Source: Rostratula benghalensis (lineage: Eukaryota > Chordata > Aves > Charadriiformes > Rostratulidae). Taken from it: a DNA stretch of 64,000 bases. The notes below the pieces were generated by a model. That model was not told the origin of the DNA, did not search any database, and saw only the letters and a program-made list of their open reading frames with translations. The stretch lies in assembly GCA_013399305.1 (NCBI GenBank), contig VXAI01000162.1, forward strand, positions 376,113 to 440,112. The letters are read 5' to 3'. Position numbers and translations under genes: made by a program. Below, one piece after another: positions 45,509 through 59,899 of this stretch; position 1 is the first letter of the stretch, and the number at the start of each line of letters is the position of its first letter.

Positions 45509-48500
45509 ATTGTTCAAAATATCTATAGATACCAGTCATTTTTCTTTTCAGGTTCCAGTAAATGAGATGTTCTTTGAATGACTACTTCTTAGATGGACTC
45601 ACCATTCTCCTATACCATTCTAGCAATCCCTCCTTACATCTTTCACAGTAATTCTTCTTTCCTAAGGACTTGTGATGAGCCTCATACATATATAGTTGCA
45701 TCCTGTGTTCTATGCTTCCTAACAGTAATACATCAATTCTGTTGATAGTACTTTGTCTTCTGCCATCTCTCTCGCCTGCAAATGTTATGTCATTCACATC
45801 TCATCTGACTACTTCTGGACTGTAGTAGATGTGAGCTCTGCATGGCCTTGGGTTCTTAACTAAAGGGAACAAAGAATAATTTGGAAAAACCTATGGTCCT
45901 AATCTGACCTTTGCAAGTAAAGCAATCCATGGTTGTGGAGTTAGTCTGATAACAAACCAGAATACATTTCAGCACATACGTATTTGAAGGTTGTGGTAAA
46001 TAATCTTGGGAGCAATAACAAATATCAAATGGTAAACCTTTTTTTTTTTTCTCCTTTTTTCTTGTTGAAAGCTCTGATCAAAAGATAAGCTTGAAGCAAA
46101 AGTGTAAGTACACATCTTTCTTGTATAAGACAACCCTCCCTTCCTGAAAAGACCATGTGGGATCACAGCATTATCTAGTTAAGTTCAATCAATTTTAACA
46201 ATTAATATAGAGAGTTACCAGTATTACCTGTTTAATTTTTTATCAAATAGTTCTGGAATTTCTATGTGGAAGTTAAAACTTTGCAGGAAAAAGTGTCATT
46301 AAATATAAACAAGTTTCAAATACATTTTAAGGTTTTGTTTTTAAACTCCAGTGAACACAGTTAAGGAAGTAATTATTTCTGCCTATCTCCTGAGGATGAA
46401 CAGTTGGTGTCATTGATTCTTCAGTGAATTTCACAATTTTTACCTTCAAAAAGGTGCCCAGTCTTTCTATAAGCAGTCTTGATAGACTGAGCCAAAAAGG
46501 ATGTACACTATAATTTTTCACTACATTACAATAAAATTAATATTTTCTAAATGTCACAGTTTAAATTTCATGGGGCATGAAATCTACTTTTGAAATGAAA
46601 TTTAACACCCTTTTCTAAATAAGAAGTCTAATCTTGTAGTCAAAACCACTTTATATTTTCTGACATTATTAACCTTGGAGGGCTGCCTGCAAGATGATAA
46701 CACTATCTGACATATTAAAACTTTATTTTCTTTTATATAATTATGTTACAGAATAATTAAAATAGATAAGGTTCCAAAAAAACATTATTGTGCATTTAGC
46801 AGTATTTTCATTTACTAATAATAAATCTAACTGCCCTTCATTTTAGCATGTTAATGTTAACATAAATATTAACAGCTTACTTTTAAAGAAAACTATTTTT
46901 GGAGTAATCATGGTGCTTAATGTCAAAAAAGAACACTTAGTAGTAATCTCAAGGAAGCTCAACATTAAATATACTCATTCCCTATTGAAACTATAATACA
47001 TGTTGCATTTTTTGTTTGCAAAGAAAAGTACAAAGCTTTCTACCAGATTCTAAGTAGTTGTAATAGCTCTCATATTTACATAGCAATCCATAATTAATTT
47101 ATCCATTACAGTGACACCTAAAACCAGGCTTTTTAAATCGATTTTAAAAGAAGCTTATAAACAGATCTGAAGATTGTCACAAGCTTCAACTCTGAATTTC
47201 TAAAATGCAGACTAGGGAAATAATAAATAGAAATCCATAAAACCCTTTAAAAAAAAGAGCAATATCTCTTTGCAGGGTATCAGGTCTTGATAAGAATAAA
47301 AAAAATATTTTTGTGTCTTCTTTATTTTTGCTTTTGACCATTAGACTTGGTGCTAGTTCCATTTCAACAATCTGTTGTATAAGCAGAACAGTAAGATAGA
47401 CAGATGAATAAAAATAAATATTACTTTTTATGTCAGCATAGCATTCTCCCGTGATGCAGAACAAATAGTGATGACTTTGATCCCACGTTATTTAATATCT
47501 TACTTTGCCATCAGGCAGCCATATATTCAAGAATAAGACAGCTTGAGAAAATAAGCATGAAATATCATTTATGTTCACAGGTTGGGTTTTTTTAGTAGAG
47601 AAGTATGGGAAAGTTACCAGCTTTTCTCATAGATACCAATAAAATGTGCTTCCAATTCCGCAACCCAGATTTGTTTTGGAAAGGAAGAATCAGTCTGATG
47701 GTTTTGACACTAGGATAAAATTTAGAAAACCTGGATTTAATTTCTGAATTCAGCACTCCTCTCTCTCTGCTCATGTACTTGTTAATTTGATCAGAGTTCT
47801 ACCAGAGTGTCCCAAGAATTAGCCCTGGATCAGGTCCTTCATATGTCACCTGGGAGAGCTGTGCTTCACTTTTATTTTTATACTTGCAGATCTTCTGTTT
47901 TCCATTTTTTGCAGGTAATTCCTCTTCCACAAAGCTGCACTCAAATCACTCTGTTGGAAAGAGGTGTGATATTCAAAAAAGCTAGCCCCACCAAATTTTT
48001 TATATCTGAGGTGTGTCTCTTACCTTGGGTGTAATGGGATTCATCCCCATTCCCCAGATAGTTGACAGCCCTCAGTAAAATCTTGTTGAGTTTCATTTTC
48101 TTCTAGGGTTAAGGGCAGGTGGCACATGCTGACACCAGTGCTAGCACCACAACATGAGAGGAAGTACGCAGCAGTACAGGGAGCCTAGACATCAGCTGGG
48201 ATTCCCTTGACTACCCCCAAATTCACAGAGGTGGGTATGCAAAGACATTGGCTGAGCATGTAAAACAGTGAGTTGCTTGGTCCTGCTACCCCATTTATCC
48301 TGTGATTTCATGCATGAGGTGCTTTGTGAGACTTTGTTCTGTAACTGCATGACTTAACTGCTTTTTATGATGAAATAGAAAGACAGATTTTTGGTGCTAA
48401 CAAACAAGTCCAGTGACAGCACTATGGAGTGTCCATGCTTTTGTCACCTCTTCTGCAAACCTCAGTGTTGCTGAGTGCTGGCTATCACCAAGATCACATA

Positions 48501-49243
48501 TATGTGCATGTGGCAGCACAGGCTCAGCATGAAAAAAGGCAAACAGGAGAAAGCAGTGGCATCCTGGAACCATCATCATGTTCATTTTGGGGGGGTTTCA
48601 ACATAGAAACTTATATAACATTGAGTTAGTATTGTCATGATAATCTTTTATAATTTATACTGGTTTCCTTTTGTATGATACTGCTCTCTTAAAATTAAAA
48701 TTCCAGCGTCTTCAATGTAAGCACACAGTGAACACACACACCTACTACAAAATACTCTGTTGAAATCTCCTCTGGATAACAAGCACCTTGGCCACTGCCA
48801 CTTGCAGAAACCCACTTGTAGTCAACAGCCCTACAAAAGCTGTAGTGAGATCCCTCTGTGACAGCTTCTTTCTCATTCCAGAAAAAAAGAAATAATAAAA
48901 ATTAGCCAAAGCAAAAACTCATCTTTAGCAGCTGTTTAAACTCTGCTGTATTTGACATCAAGTAGACAAGGAGCATTCACTCGATCCCTTGTACCATCTT
49001 AAGTTTCTGATGTCTTCAAACATCTATGTCTAGAAGCACTCAATGACAGGTTCAGCAAAGCTAACTTCAGACTTGAAAAAGTTGCATTCATACCTGATGC
49101 CAGAGCTTTTCTTGCTGGGAGAAAGACACACTTGTAGGCAATTCAAGGGATCTACCTTAAACACTTCTTAGAAATGAATCACCCTTAGGAGGTACATACC
49201 TCTCTTGCTTGGCTGATAGGGGAGCCAGGGTTGACTAGCTCGT
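45509..49243. other. Unique AT-rich sequence, no gene recognised
   Basis: No CR1 or LTR hallmark. A poly-T run lies near 46040-46050. Frames at 45582-45797 (-), 46327-46521 (-), 47186-47464 (-), 47807-48034 (+) and the opposed pair around 48397-48629 are not family-like. Confidence 0.5.
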
Positions 49244-49274
49244 ATTTAAGCATCTGACTTTCAGATGCTTAAAT
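49244..49274. repeat. Perfect 14-bp hairpin with 3-nt loop
   Basis: ATTTAAGCATCTGA, loop CTT, then TCAGATGCTTAAAT. The stem is complete with no mismatch, and one more T-G wobble pair is possible outside. It is not inside any recognised repeat. The stem is too short for a typical microRNA precursor. Confidence 0.95.
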
Positions 49275-52200
49275 GAGAACAGATAAAGCCAATTCCATTC
49301 CTCTGTGGCTTTAATTGGTACTATGAATTACTACAATAGAAACAACTGTGTTTCTAAGAAATGCTACTTTCCTGCCCTTTAAGAACCTTAGAGACAAGGG
49401 TGATAAGATCCATTAAAGAAAAACATTTTATCCAATATCCTCCAAGATTTCTTATGTGAATCTGAGATTCAAAGCCTATTATATGTGCAGACACAGGACA
49501 TCCTTTTCAGCTGCCAGGTAAGGTAATAAAACACAGCAAGGCATAGGGTAAGGCATAATATCTGCCTGAAAGCTGTAAAACCTGCAGGAAATGTAAAGTT
49601 GTTGTGACTGTGATACACACTAAAAATGCATGTGGCGTGCCACAGGATATCTGTAAAATACAGTAACCAAAAATGTTTTGAAGATGTCAGATCAAGGAAA
49701 GTACATTCCCATTTAGTGGAGGCATTTTGAAATTACAATGCTGTCTCACAGTCATGAATATATAGCTGTGACTTCCTTTGGCTTTCTCTATCACTTCATG
49801 CAGATTTTCTACAAAATGCTTGTGAAACATAAATGTTTTCTGAGACTAACCCTATCACAGAAGCTCCAACTGAGCTTTCATGCAGGGTAAAAAAAAGTAT
49901 TCATTTGAGCAGCACTGACTTTCATCACATTTATTATCTGTTGTCTTTTCTGCTGCAATCAATATGGTGAATGTCTATGCAAATGAAACATTTTCAGTGC
50001 TGTGCTGAGACATACATCTTGCTGGAGGTCACTGTGCAAGCTTTACCCATCTGATAGACTGCAGCATTTTGCTGTTGAAATGTAAGGTGTCTCTCAAACT
50101 CTTACTTTCCCACACCATACTGTTAAATAAAGAAGTAAAAATAAAGCAACCCATGAAAATTATTTTAATTTAGTCTTGGGAATAAAAGATTATTTCTATC
50201 CCAGTGTAAAAATAATCACTAAAAAAAGTGCAACTGCCCATTTTCAGGGGCCTGACGGAAATGAAAAGGGAAACAAAGGAAGACGGGCACTACAAAGAAA
50301 GCAAATAAATAGAAGATCGAGCTTCAGTTTTCTTTTAGTATTCCGACAGGAATTTCTGTGGAACAGAGAAAGGAAACATTTCTTGATTTATGTTCAATAA
50401 GAACATAATAAGCTCCATTTCCTGTCTTATATTATGAGGAGTCAGAAAAACAACTTATTTATATCTTCTACGATCAGTCTGTGATGAGGTATCTTGCTTT
50501 CATTAAGTATGGAATACAACCTAATTCCTAAGTTAGTACAGTTTCATACTGTGCCTCTAAATATAAGTTACCTTATAGGTATTAATATTACAGGTTAAAT
50601 AGATTTTTTCATGTGAACAAAAAAGACTGAACAAAAGTCATTAACTTGCCCAGTAACTGTGCTGAACTTGATCCTCCACAGGCTCACTCAGATCCAATGC
50701 ATTTGTACTGTATCACTTGATCGGAGCATTTCAAGGTGGGTTTTTTTCAATACTTGTCATTTTTTCTCTAGCATCTGATCAATAGCTCGACTCCTGAAAA
50801 CTGTTAGATCTTGTACCAGCGGACCTTTATAGCTAGTCAACCTAAAGTCATTCACTGTCTTCACGCATTTTAAAGTGAGAAAAATAGAAAAGACATTAAT
50901 AATTATCCCCAGTACTCTGGAACAGTGTGGAAATTACAGAACTAAAGCTAGAGTGACTTGCATTTTTTTAAATTACTGCCTTAGTCAAATAAAATAAAGA
51001 ATTAACTTTGTATTACCTAAAAGTATCCCTCTAATCAGATCATGCCTGCAGCTTTAAATTTTTTACATCTGTTTCTACTGAAAGACAGACATAGATGGTT
51101 GCTGTGTGGTTTTCTAGAGCCTGTCAAAATGCGCCTGTGAGCTCAGCTGGGGATTCCAAATGTTCTTGAAATGTTTTTCAACAGATCATTGATCAAAATC
51201 ATTGATGGCAAAAATAACCGACAATAATTGATGCTAGTAGGATTTCTATACATACAAGAGCTCAGCAAAGTATTACAACACATTTTTTAATTTATAATTA
51301 TAATAAAAAAGAGAATTATAATAATACAACAACAGCAACTAACAGTAATCAAAATGGAATCTCTTGGTGCCACACTTGTTCTTATAGAAGAAATTCTATA
51401 AATATGTTAGCTGGGACTTAAAATGAAACTATTTTTAAACTCCAAACAGTTGGACTTGATGCCTGAGATTTGTGTGCCCTAAAGTCTGCAGCAGCTGCCT
51501 AAAATGTAATGGATGTAAATATCAAGGATTTAAGGGCCCCCTTACCACTATTACCATAATTTACATGGCAATTGAGGGAAATAAGCTGTCACCTGAAAGC
51601 TCTTATGAGAAAGCTCCTGAAAGCACCACTACAGCTTCCAAACTGAAGAATACTTTGCAGACCTGTAGATGTAGCTCTTCTGATATGTACTGTGCCAAAG
51701 AAAATGGAAGCGGCTTCTCTCCACTATTGGGATTTCACTTAAGTGTGTCCTGACTAGCATAAAGCCCCGAATTTAGAATATATACATTGAAATTCTAGCT
51801 TTATATACCTGCCAAAAGCCCAGAAAGACTTTCAGTTCCTAAGAGAGACTGCGGTTTCTCATAGTAACAATGGACTTGTTGTGAATACATCAACAAAGAG
51901 TGCTATGTAAAAAAAATTGTTTTCCCTTTTTTCCTTTCTCAGACTTCTCTCTCTGCTTTTTTAGAGGACTAAACGCCTGAAACTATAGCCAAGTAGTATT
52001 TAATAATGCCAGGATTGTAATAAATTAATAAATAAATAAAAAATATTAGTATTTATACATTTGCCTCAGATCCCTTCCACCTAACTTCAGGCTTCTGAAT
52101 GCATGCATAACAATCCAAAACCCAGTCCAGCCAACGGCAACAGGTGACTAAATGGGTGATACTCTCTTTCTAGCTCAGATTATGCGCTCCTGTTTCTATT

Positions 52201-54798
52201 CCTGCACTGTATCTGCTAATTCTATAATTCAAAACATACAGAATGTTCCCAGAGCAATACCATAGCTAGAGCCTTGTCTCACCTTTCTGAGCAGAAAAAA
52301 TGCTATCCACATGGTCTGATTGAAAGTCTTCCCAGTCCTATCCCCACCTCCTACACACACATGCAGGGTGAAGCAGTTTTCAAAGCTGATCTTTACTCTT
52401 ACTTCTAGTTAGTATAGCTAGCATAGCTGTCTTTTCTTGTTTCAAATATCTTTTGGATGAGTGGATTTTGGTTTTCTTATGATTAAAAAAAAAAATAAAG
52501 AAAAAGAAAAAATGCATCTTTGTCAAAATATGCCAGCAACAAGTGTTATTCAGGCTCATGGTGAGGTCCCAGGACATGACTTTCAGGTTGTGTCTACTGC
52601 TGAATTCTTTTCACATCCACAACATGTAAGAGCAAGCCCACAGTCCACTGTGAACTGCAGAGGAGGCAAGAAGTTGGGGCAATGTGGGATCACCCTGCCC
52701 TAAAATGGAAGTCAAAGACTATTTCTAGCTACAATTTAGACACATACACAGAGTTTGCTGAATTTCCTATTCTAAGTAAATGACCTGCCCAGCAGAACAG
52801 CAATGCATAACATGTCTTAAAAAAAGGAAAACAGAGTAAAAAACCCACCACAACTAAAAAACCTATGTAAACACCTGAAGCAGTTTCTGAGACCTAATTC
52901 AGAATAATAGCCCAAGATGTTTTCAGCTTCACCAGATAATTATCTTCTTGCTTGCAGGATGACCACGAACAAAATGCATTCAAGAATTTAAATACAGCGA
53001 GCAGAATAAAATTAGCATGACTTTGCAGAGTCAAAGCAGATGGACTAGATCTACAGGAATCTCAGTGTTTAATTTGAAATAAATTGCTCAACTCCAATTT
53101 ATTTTCACAATCTGAAATTAGTGCTGGCAGTAACATTTTAATATATGAATACAAATGGAGACTCAGTTAAACATAGGGCTTAAATGGAGTCAGCCAAATA
53201 AAAAAATGAGAAACCATTGCACAGTAATCCAAAGCAAAAGAAGCAGAATGCAGATTTAAATAATGCACCGCAATATTAATATCTATTTAAAAGAAAAAAT
53301 GCAGTCCAAGTACTAGATCGAATCCTTTCCCTTCAGGGGCAAGCATTAATGCATTTGCATTTGATTTGGTTGATTGTCAGAAATTTTCCCTATCTGAGAA
53401 AATCAGTAGACATTTTTTAAAATGTCATTAACTTTTTTGGCCCATATTTTGATTTATTATTATTGAATAGTGTTAATGGCTGAAGATTACGTTCTGTTAG
53501 CTTAATAAGAGACTGAATCATGTTTGAGTTTTAATGAAGCCTAGAATTCATAATTCAAAGGAAATAAGGTTTTACTTCTATCCCTCAGCCAAATTTAAGG
53601 CCAGCTTCTTACATATCTCATAAAAATGCTGATATGGAAATCCAGACTACCATTATTATTTTGTTTTCTTCTCCAGACCATTTTATGGTTTACAAGAAAG
53701 GATCCAGCTATTCCACTATTGTTCATGGAAATCTGTGTCCTGTGAAGATCCCAGCACCCCAGTAAATGGTCAGAAGATGTGCCAAGAAACAGAGATGAGA
53801 GACAACCTCTCAGCCTAAGTGGCTCACGAAGGAAGGTTTCCCATTATTACAGATATCATTTCCACTGTATGATTTTTGGTGGGATTTTTTCCCATTCTGT
53901 GGATGAATGAAAAGCCAGGATTGGAGTGCCTTCTTGTAATTAAATTTAAAATGTGCTTTACAAGTTATAAATCCCTAATTCAGCCTCTACAGGGCATAAA
54001 AAAAATATGACATTCAAAATGGAACTCTTATTTTTCTTTTTACAAATTCATTTCTAGTTCCTTATTTTATATGCTGATTGTAGGCTCTGAGAATGATTTT
54101 TGTTTTGTCTTTACCATACCATGCATAACAGGAATAGTGGGACTGCAGTCTTTAGATTCTATGATAATACAAAATAATGAGCTGCAAGAAAAACAGAAAA
54201 CAAAAAAACGTATTCAGTTATGTCATTTTTCTTATGAGGGACAAACAAGAGATTTGTTTCTTCATTCGTTAGCTGAAGGAACACAATTAGATTGAGATTC
54301 CAGACTCTGAATGGCCCTGTAATAGGAATAAAGCATACAAATAAACACAGAAATTGCTATTGAAAACTACTTGGTATTGCAAAACATTGCTAATTGATGA
54401 CCGAATACATTCAACATATTTCTTTCTAAAAATCATATTAAATGAAACCTATAATTTGGATTGGAAGAAGGTACAGCAAAGAGTGAAACTTATAAAAGGA
54501 GGGATAACGTGCTCTTCTTTACTTATTTTTTAATGTAATTAGAGTAAAATGCAAAAAAATATTTTAATAGGATCCAGCATCACAATTTAAAGAGATTTTG
54601 TTCTGTGTTGCAAGAGAAGAGTTCTCATCCATTCTATTCACAGTGGTAATTGTTATTTAAAGTGGTCAGGCTGTTACCTAAACAAGAATTTATCATGCAT
54701 ACAGATTTCAGCATGTATCCTTGATTCCCAGCAATCGTACAAATGTGTATTGCCCTTGGCTAATGTGACAATACAACCACCTATTGAGCAAGGACAAA
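49275..54798. other. Unique AT-rich sequence; octamer-containing patch at 53330-53560
   Basis: No repeat hallmark. A block at about 53330-53560 holds ATTAATGCATTTGCATTTGA (with the POU octamer ATTTGCAT at 53353-53360), many ATTA/TAAT cores and complex sequence, in the style of vertebrate conserved non-coding elements. Conservation cannot be judged here. Open frames such as 51472-51753 (+) and 52461-52703 (+) are not family-like. Confidence 0.4.
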
Positions 54799-54848
54799 AG
54801 GAATGAAGAAAGAAAGAAGAAAAAAAAAAAAAAGAAAAACAAACAAAC
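54799..54848. repeat. Purine-rich tract ending in poly-A and (CAAA)n
   Basis: GAAAGAAAGAAG, then a poly-A run of about 14, then AAACAAACAAACC. Confidence 0.85.
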
Positions 54849-57800
54849 CGGGATGCATTTTCAAGATAACATACTTGCTTCTTGCTGTAGAATTTAAATA
54901 ATTCTTTGAAGCATAGTTGTGCAGCAAGACTGCAACAATTAATGAAATATAAATTGTATAGAGAACACTGTAAAAGCTCCTTCCAATTCCCATTGTAATT
55001 CTACTGATTCCATGGCAAGCCTATTAAATAAGCATCCACCATTTCTGTATTCATGCATGAGTTAAAATTTCTGTAAACATGCTATCATGAGACAATGGTG
55101 CTTCATCCTTTTGCAAAAGACCCAAATGTACAGAAAATACAGCTAACACAAATGTAGAAATCCTAACACAGGAATGAAAGAATCATCAGATCACTCTAAT
55201 TACAAGGCGTATCTCTTGGAGTGTGCCCTCTCTTGCACATATCACTGTGCATCTGTGCATTGCTTTAATTGCCCAAAGAAGCTCTCTCTCACACACACTT
55301 GTCTCCTTGGGAGAAGCCGACAGTACAAGTATGCAGTGGATGTTAATTATTCAATGCACTACCATCAGGCACTCAGGTATTATGATGATATGCACAGTGT
55401 AAGAGCACATATGAAAAATAATAGAACAACCCACACTGCAGGAGTCCGACAAAGCTGGAATAAATTAAAAGCTGAAGAAATGAGCACATGTTAATATCTC
55501 TACTAGAAAAAAGTTTTTTAACAGATTCTGAAAACCTGATGCCCATGCTTGTTTCCTGTCACTCACATTGTCACTAACACTTAATATTTTTAAGATTGAT
55601 TCACTTTTTCTTGGTCTTTCAGCATACATAAGAATTATGTGCCTCTATGAGGTCATACATAGCTCAACAAGACACGTAGTGTCTGCCATGTCTGCACTAG
55701 CTGCCTGTAAAAATACACGTGTAATACTTTAATTTTTTCTTTAAAAATCTGCAACTGCAACTCTGTTCTAATCAATAGAGGTTCTGTATTGTTGCATAAA
55801 GCTACCAGAAGAAATTAAACCAGGCTCAGACAACGTATTGTATGCTAGATCTAGCATAGTGCTTGTGGTATATGAAAGCAACTCTTCTTCTACGGAAATA
55901 TTTTTGCTCTTACTTAACTCCAGGAAAATGAAAACACAAGAAACGAACAAGTTTGACCTCAAGGTTAATGCAGCAGAAATCATTTAATTCCAATCCTTTC
56001 TCCTTCTAACCTGTGATCTGTTTATTATTAATTTTTTTCTCAGCATTGTAACAGTTTAGTGGTACTTACAACAGAATTGTTTAGGAAGAAATAAGATTTT
56101 TAACACGCAGATACTCCTAAGCACTAATACTGATTTTTAGAATACAGGATAACCCTCCTGTTTAAACGCTGACAAAATGAAATTACAGAGAAAAATGTAG
56201 TCTACCTCTGCCATCTACTGTAAGAAGAAAACACTGCAGGTCTTCTACTTAACCTAAAATTTAAACAGAATAAAACATTGTTAGATTGTCTTTACCATTT
56301 AGACCTTCTTCTGAAATCAAATCACAATTTATTTAAATAAAAAAAAATCAATAAAAAAGGGATGACAGCATAGATGTACTATAAAAATATATACAGGTCC
56401 ATTGTTTGAAAAACGGACCATATTGTCCATTTTTTTTTGTACGTTTAAAAACGGGGATTCAAACAGCACAGAGAGTAAGCATATGTAAGTAAGCATGTAA
56501 TTTTTAGATGTTTTGTTACTGCTGAGAGACAGGGTGTGAGTAATCACTATAAGCATCATAGTGAAAGTATGTACTATAGGACTTTACCTTCAATGCTTAA
56601 ATACCTCTCTTAATATACAAATATAGTTCTCGCTTTAAAGCTTACTGATATACCCAGCTTCCAGAAACAGTGGGCAAAGACAACTTTAGGTTGAGGTGCA
56701 TTTTGGTTATACCCCCTGGAGTCCACACTCCAAGGAGAAACTCAGGGAGAGGTTTCAAGCGCTGACTTCTCTGTCATCTAAATCTTTGTTTTAGCTTTCT
56801 CCCTGCCCCTGTGCTGGATCAGTGCAGCTACATATCTGCAGGTCTATAAGCTTTGAGGTCGTTTGCTGACTTTTCAATTTAAAAGCAGAGAGCCAATTTC
56901 TGTGTACTGACCGAAGTGGCGCACAGTCATCTGCTTCTTTTACCTGGTTAGGCCAGTAGTGACCACACCTGTGAAAGGAAGTGTTGTCAAAGAGGTATTA
57001 CTGCTGTATTAGTAGAGATTTCTTTAGAGCACAGGCCTAATTTTAGTGCCTACCTAGGCAGATTTGGGCACGTTGCCTGTTGCACACCCATCAGGGGGCT
57101 CATATCCTGAACAGTGAAGAAGCTTCTTCAGTGTCCAGCTTCTCCTAATGACTTCTCACTGTCAGCTTTGGAGAAAACCAAGATTATTTTTATAAATTTC
57201 AAAGACCATTTTTTAGAATCCCATCCAAAGAAGAGCATTAAAAGAAAATCAAGTCAACCTGGAATTAGACTGCAACAAGACCTCACAGAGGAATTATTTT
57301 AGTACCTCTTCTCTTCAGCATTCAAAGGTAGATATTTTCATCTCACCACACAACAGACATTTGAAAGCTACTCTTTGACAGATTCACGTCTGAAAAAGAT
57401 CATCTGCTAGATGAATTAACCTGATGTCACTTACAGATATTAAAATTTATTTAAAAAAAAAAAATCACAAAAAAATCTTCTAATCTATCTCTACCTGGGA
57501 AGACAATATTTTGAATTATCAAGATATCTATCTTTATATATAAATTTATAAGACATTTCTTATGCATACAATATCTATAAGACATTTATATCATTCTTTC
57601 TGTATGTGGTTGTCTCATAAATGAGCCCTCTACCTTGAAAAAGACAAAGTTTTTGAAAAAGAACAACTTTTACAGAAAGTGTTTCATTTGAAAAATGTCA
57701 ACTGCTTCAGCAATATATATATATAGAATACATATATTTTTATATAAGCATCTAAGGTTTGTGCTCCTTTTTTTCTTTTTTAAAATATTGCTCAGAAGTG

Positions 57801-58408
57801 CTTTTAAATTGTGAACATACAATGTGCCAGTCGGGGGGATTACATCAAGCAAAATTTAGTCTGTTCTTTCCCTCTTCTGCTCTTGCTTAAATTTCAGTTC
57901 CCACCCTCCAAGTCCCACTATCACGCTGGTTTCTTTTGAGGAAGCAATAAAACTTTCACTAAGATACCAGAGCGAACAAAGTTACTTTCTTTATTTACTT
58001 CAGTTCTCCTGGGAAGGAAAGAGACACGAGGATTTTGCTTTTGTTACCACTATCGGCAACAAGACAGATCAACGTGACAGGCTGCTTCTGGAGTTATCTG
58101 ATGGGCTTTTCATCCTCCAAGGCACTTGTTTTCCACTTTTTCGGATCTGGGAGATGTCGACACTCACTCCTAGCTCAGATACCCATCTTCCACGGAGACA
58201 GGGGAACAAGAGAGCAGAGGGTGATGTACACCACACGTCACACCTTCGTACAAAACCAGGACATGGCAGAAGCAGTCACCTGGACTCAAGAAGTAGTCTC
58301 AGGCCCGTCAGCTTAACAGGGTTTTTCTATCCCACTTGCTGCTTCTCCTCAGGTACTCAGTGAAAATCTCAACTCCTTTTACATACCACTGCACTCATTT
58401 CTCCTGGG
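54849..58408. other. Unique sequence, no gene recognised
   Basis: Contains AT repeats around 57711-57725. The frame at 55174-55494 (+, 106 codons) is the longest non-CR1 plus-strand frame nearby but shows no known domain and no conserved codon pattern that I can judge. The frames at 58035-58363 are likewise unrecognised. Confidence 0.45.
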
Positions 58409-58436
58409 AAAAAAAAAAAAAAAAAAAAAAAAAAAA
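58409..58436. repeat. Poly-A run of 28
   Basis: An uninterrupted A run, the longest homopolymer in the window. No AATAAA lies in the 60 bases upstream and no recognised transcript body precedes it, so it is not clearly a retroposed tail. Confidence 0.95.
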
Positions 58437-59833
58437 TGTGAAGAAAAAGAAAGATCACACTCATGTAAAAAGGCCAATATTTTGCACAAGATCCAATATG
58501 AGCAGAGTGTCTGATTTAATTCTGCGTGACAAGAATCCCTCCCAAACATGACAGGAAGCTACATTACCCGAATAATGAGGATTCAGCTGAGGTAAGTCAG
58601 GGAAACGCATGGACTAGTATATGCAAATACAATGCCTCATTTAATGCCTGGAACATGCAGACAAGTCCAAGAAGGCTCAGTGTTAACCAAAGCACTTTAG
58701 AAGATTTTCAGAATATTCAAAACCCAATCACATTTTGCAATAGACATACCTGTCCTATAAATTAAGTATGGTCTCTAGGGGATTTACTGTATATTTCTGA
58801 GCAGCAGAGCAAGTACAGCATGGTTTATAAAGATTTGCTGCCATAGAAATGCAGAAGGAAGTGACCTGTATAACTGCATATAAGGCTGCTATCCAAGCTT
58901 TGCATTAACAGGAATTTCCTTCTCTCTCTCTTTGTGCCTCTCCCTCTGGGGAAGTGGATTTGAATTGTAGATAGCATCACTCATCATAATGCAACACTGC
59001 TCACCACCTGTATATTTCAGGTACTAGACACTGATTTCAACAGAAAACTACTTTACCAGATGTAACATCTAAGAAATACCCCTTCAGTTTTCCTTATTGT
59101 AAGTTTGTTCCTACCTGCTCCTTCAATTTCAGAAAAGCCCTTCCTAAACTCCTGTGCTACACCAAGAGGCATTGGGAACTTCAATACTCATGGAGAGGCT
59201 TGCTTTGAAAATCACAGCTGAATGAAGTCAAAACACCCAGTCTCATGGGGGAGGGAGTGTTTTTCTCTGTTCGCAATTCACATGAAAAGTGCATATGGGA
59301 GAATTTACATATGCCTAAACTTCTGCCTCCCTTCACATACACAGAAACTGAAAAGACATTTGCCAATATAAAGTCAGTTTTTTCACCGTCAGTGAAGACT
59401 ACATACCTGCTTTGTTTTTCCCCCAAACAATTATTTAAAAAAAAAAAAAAGAAAGAAAAAAAAGTAAGACTAGATAAGGTAACTGCTTTATTTTATTTAC
59501 CACTATGAAGGTCTTTTATGACATCTTGATCTGAATACCACTTACCATTTGGTTTTCTTATTTCTGAGTCTGCAGGGTAAGTATATAAACACACTTTCTC
59601 ATGTACAGTTGCCGAATATCCCCCTAAGGCAGCCAACTAGCTGCAGTAACTTGCTCAGCTAACTGCTGAGTTTCTTAATAATTGAAGGGGTTAAACACAA
59701 AAAGCAAGAACACATTGATGTATTTCTCATTAAAAGAAGTGAGGTTTGCAGTTATTTCAACAACTGCCAAAGAGTTCAAAACTATATCGCTATTTTCAAA
59801 AATACTATAAATTCTATCTGATGTATATTTAAG
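58437..59833. other. Unique AT-rich sequence
   Basis: Includes a poly-A/GAAA stretch near 59437-59464. Opposed frames at 59181-59508 are shadows of one another and not family-like. Confidence 0.45.
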
Positions 59834-59899
59834 AAATCACAGAATCACAGAATCTTTATGGTTGGAAGGGACCTTTGTGATCATTGAGTCTAACCATAA

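Noticed and set aside
55174..55494. 106-codon frame rich in Cys and His
   Set aside because: Cys and His spacing does not form a zinc-finger pattern, and there is no splice or promoter context to support a gene.
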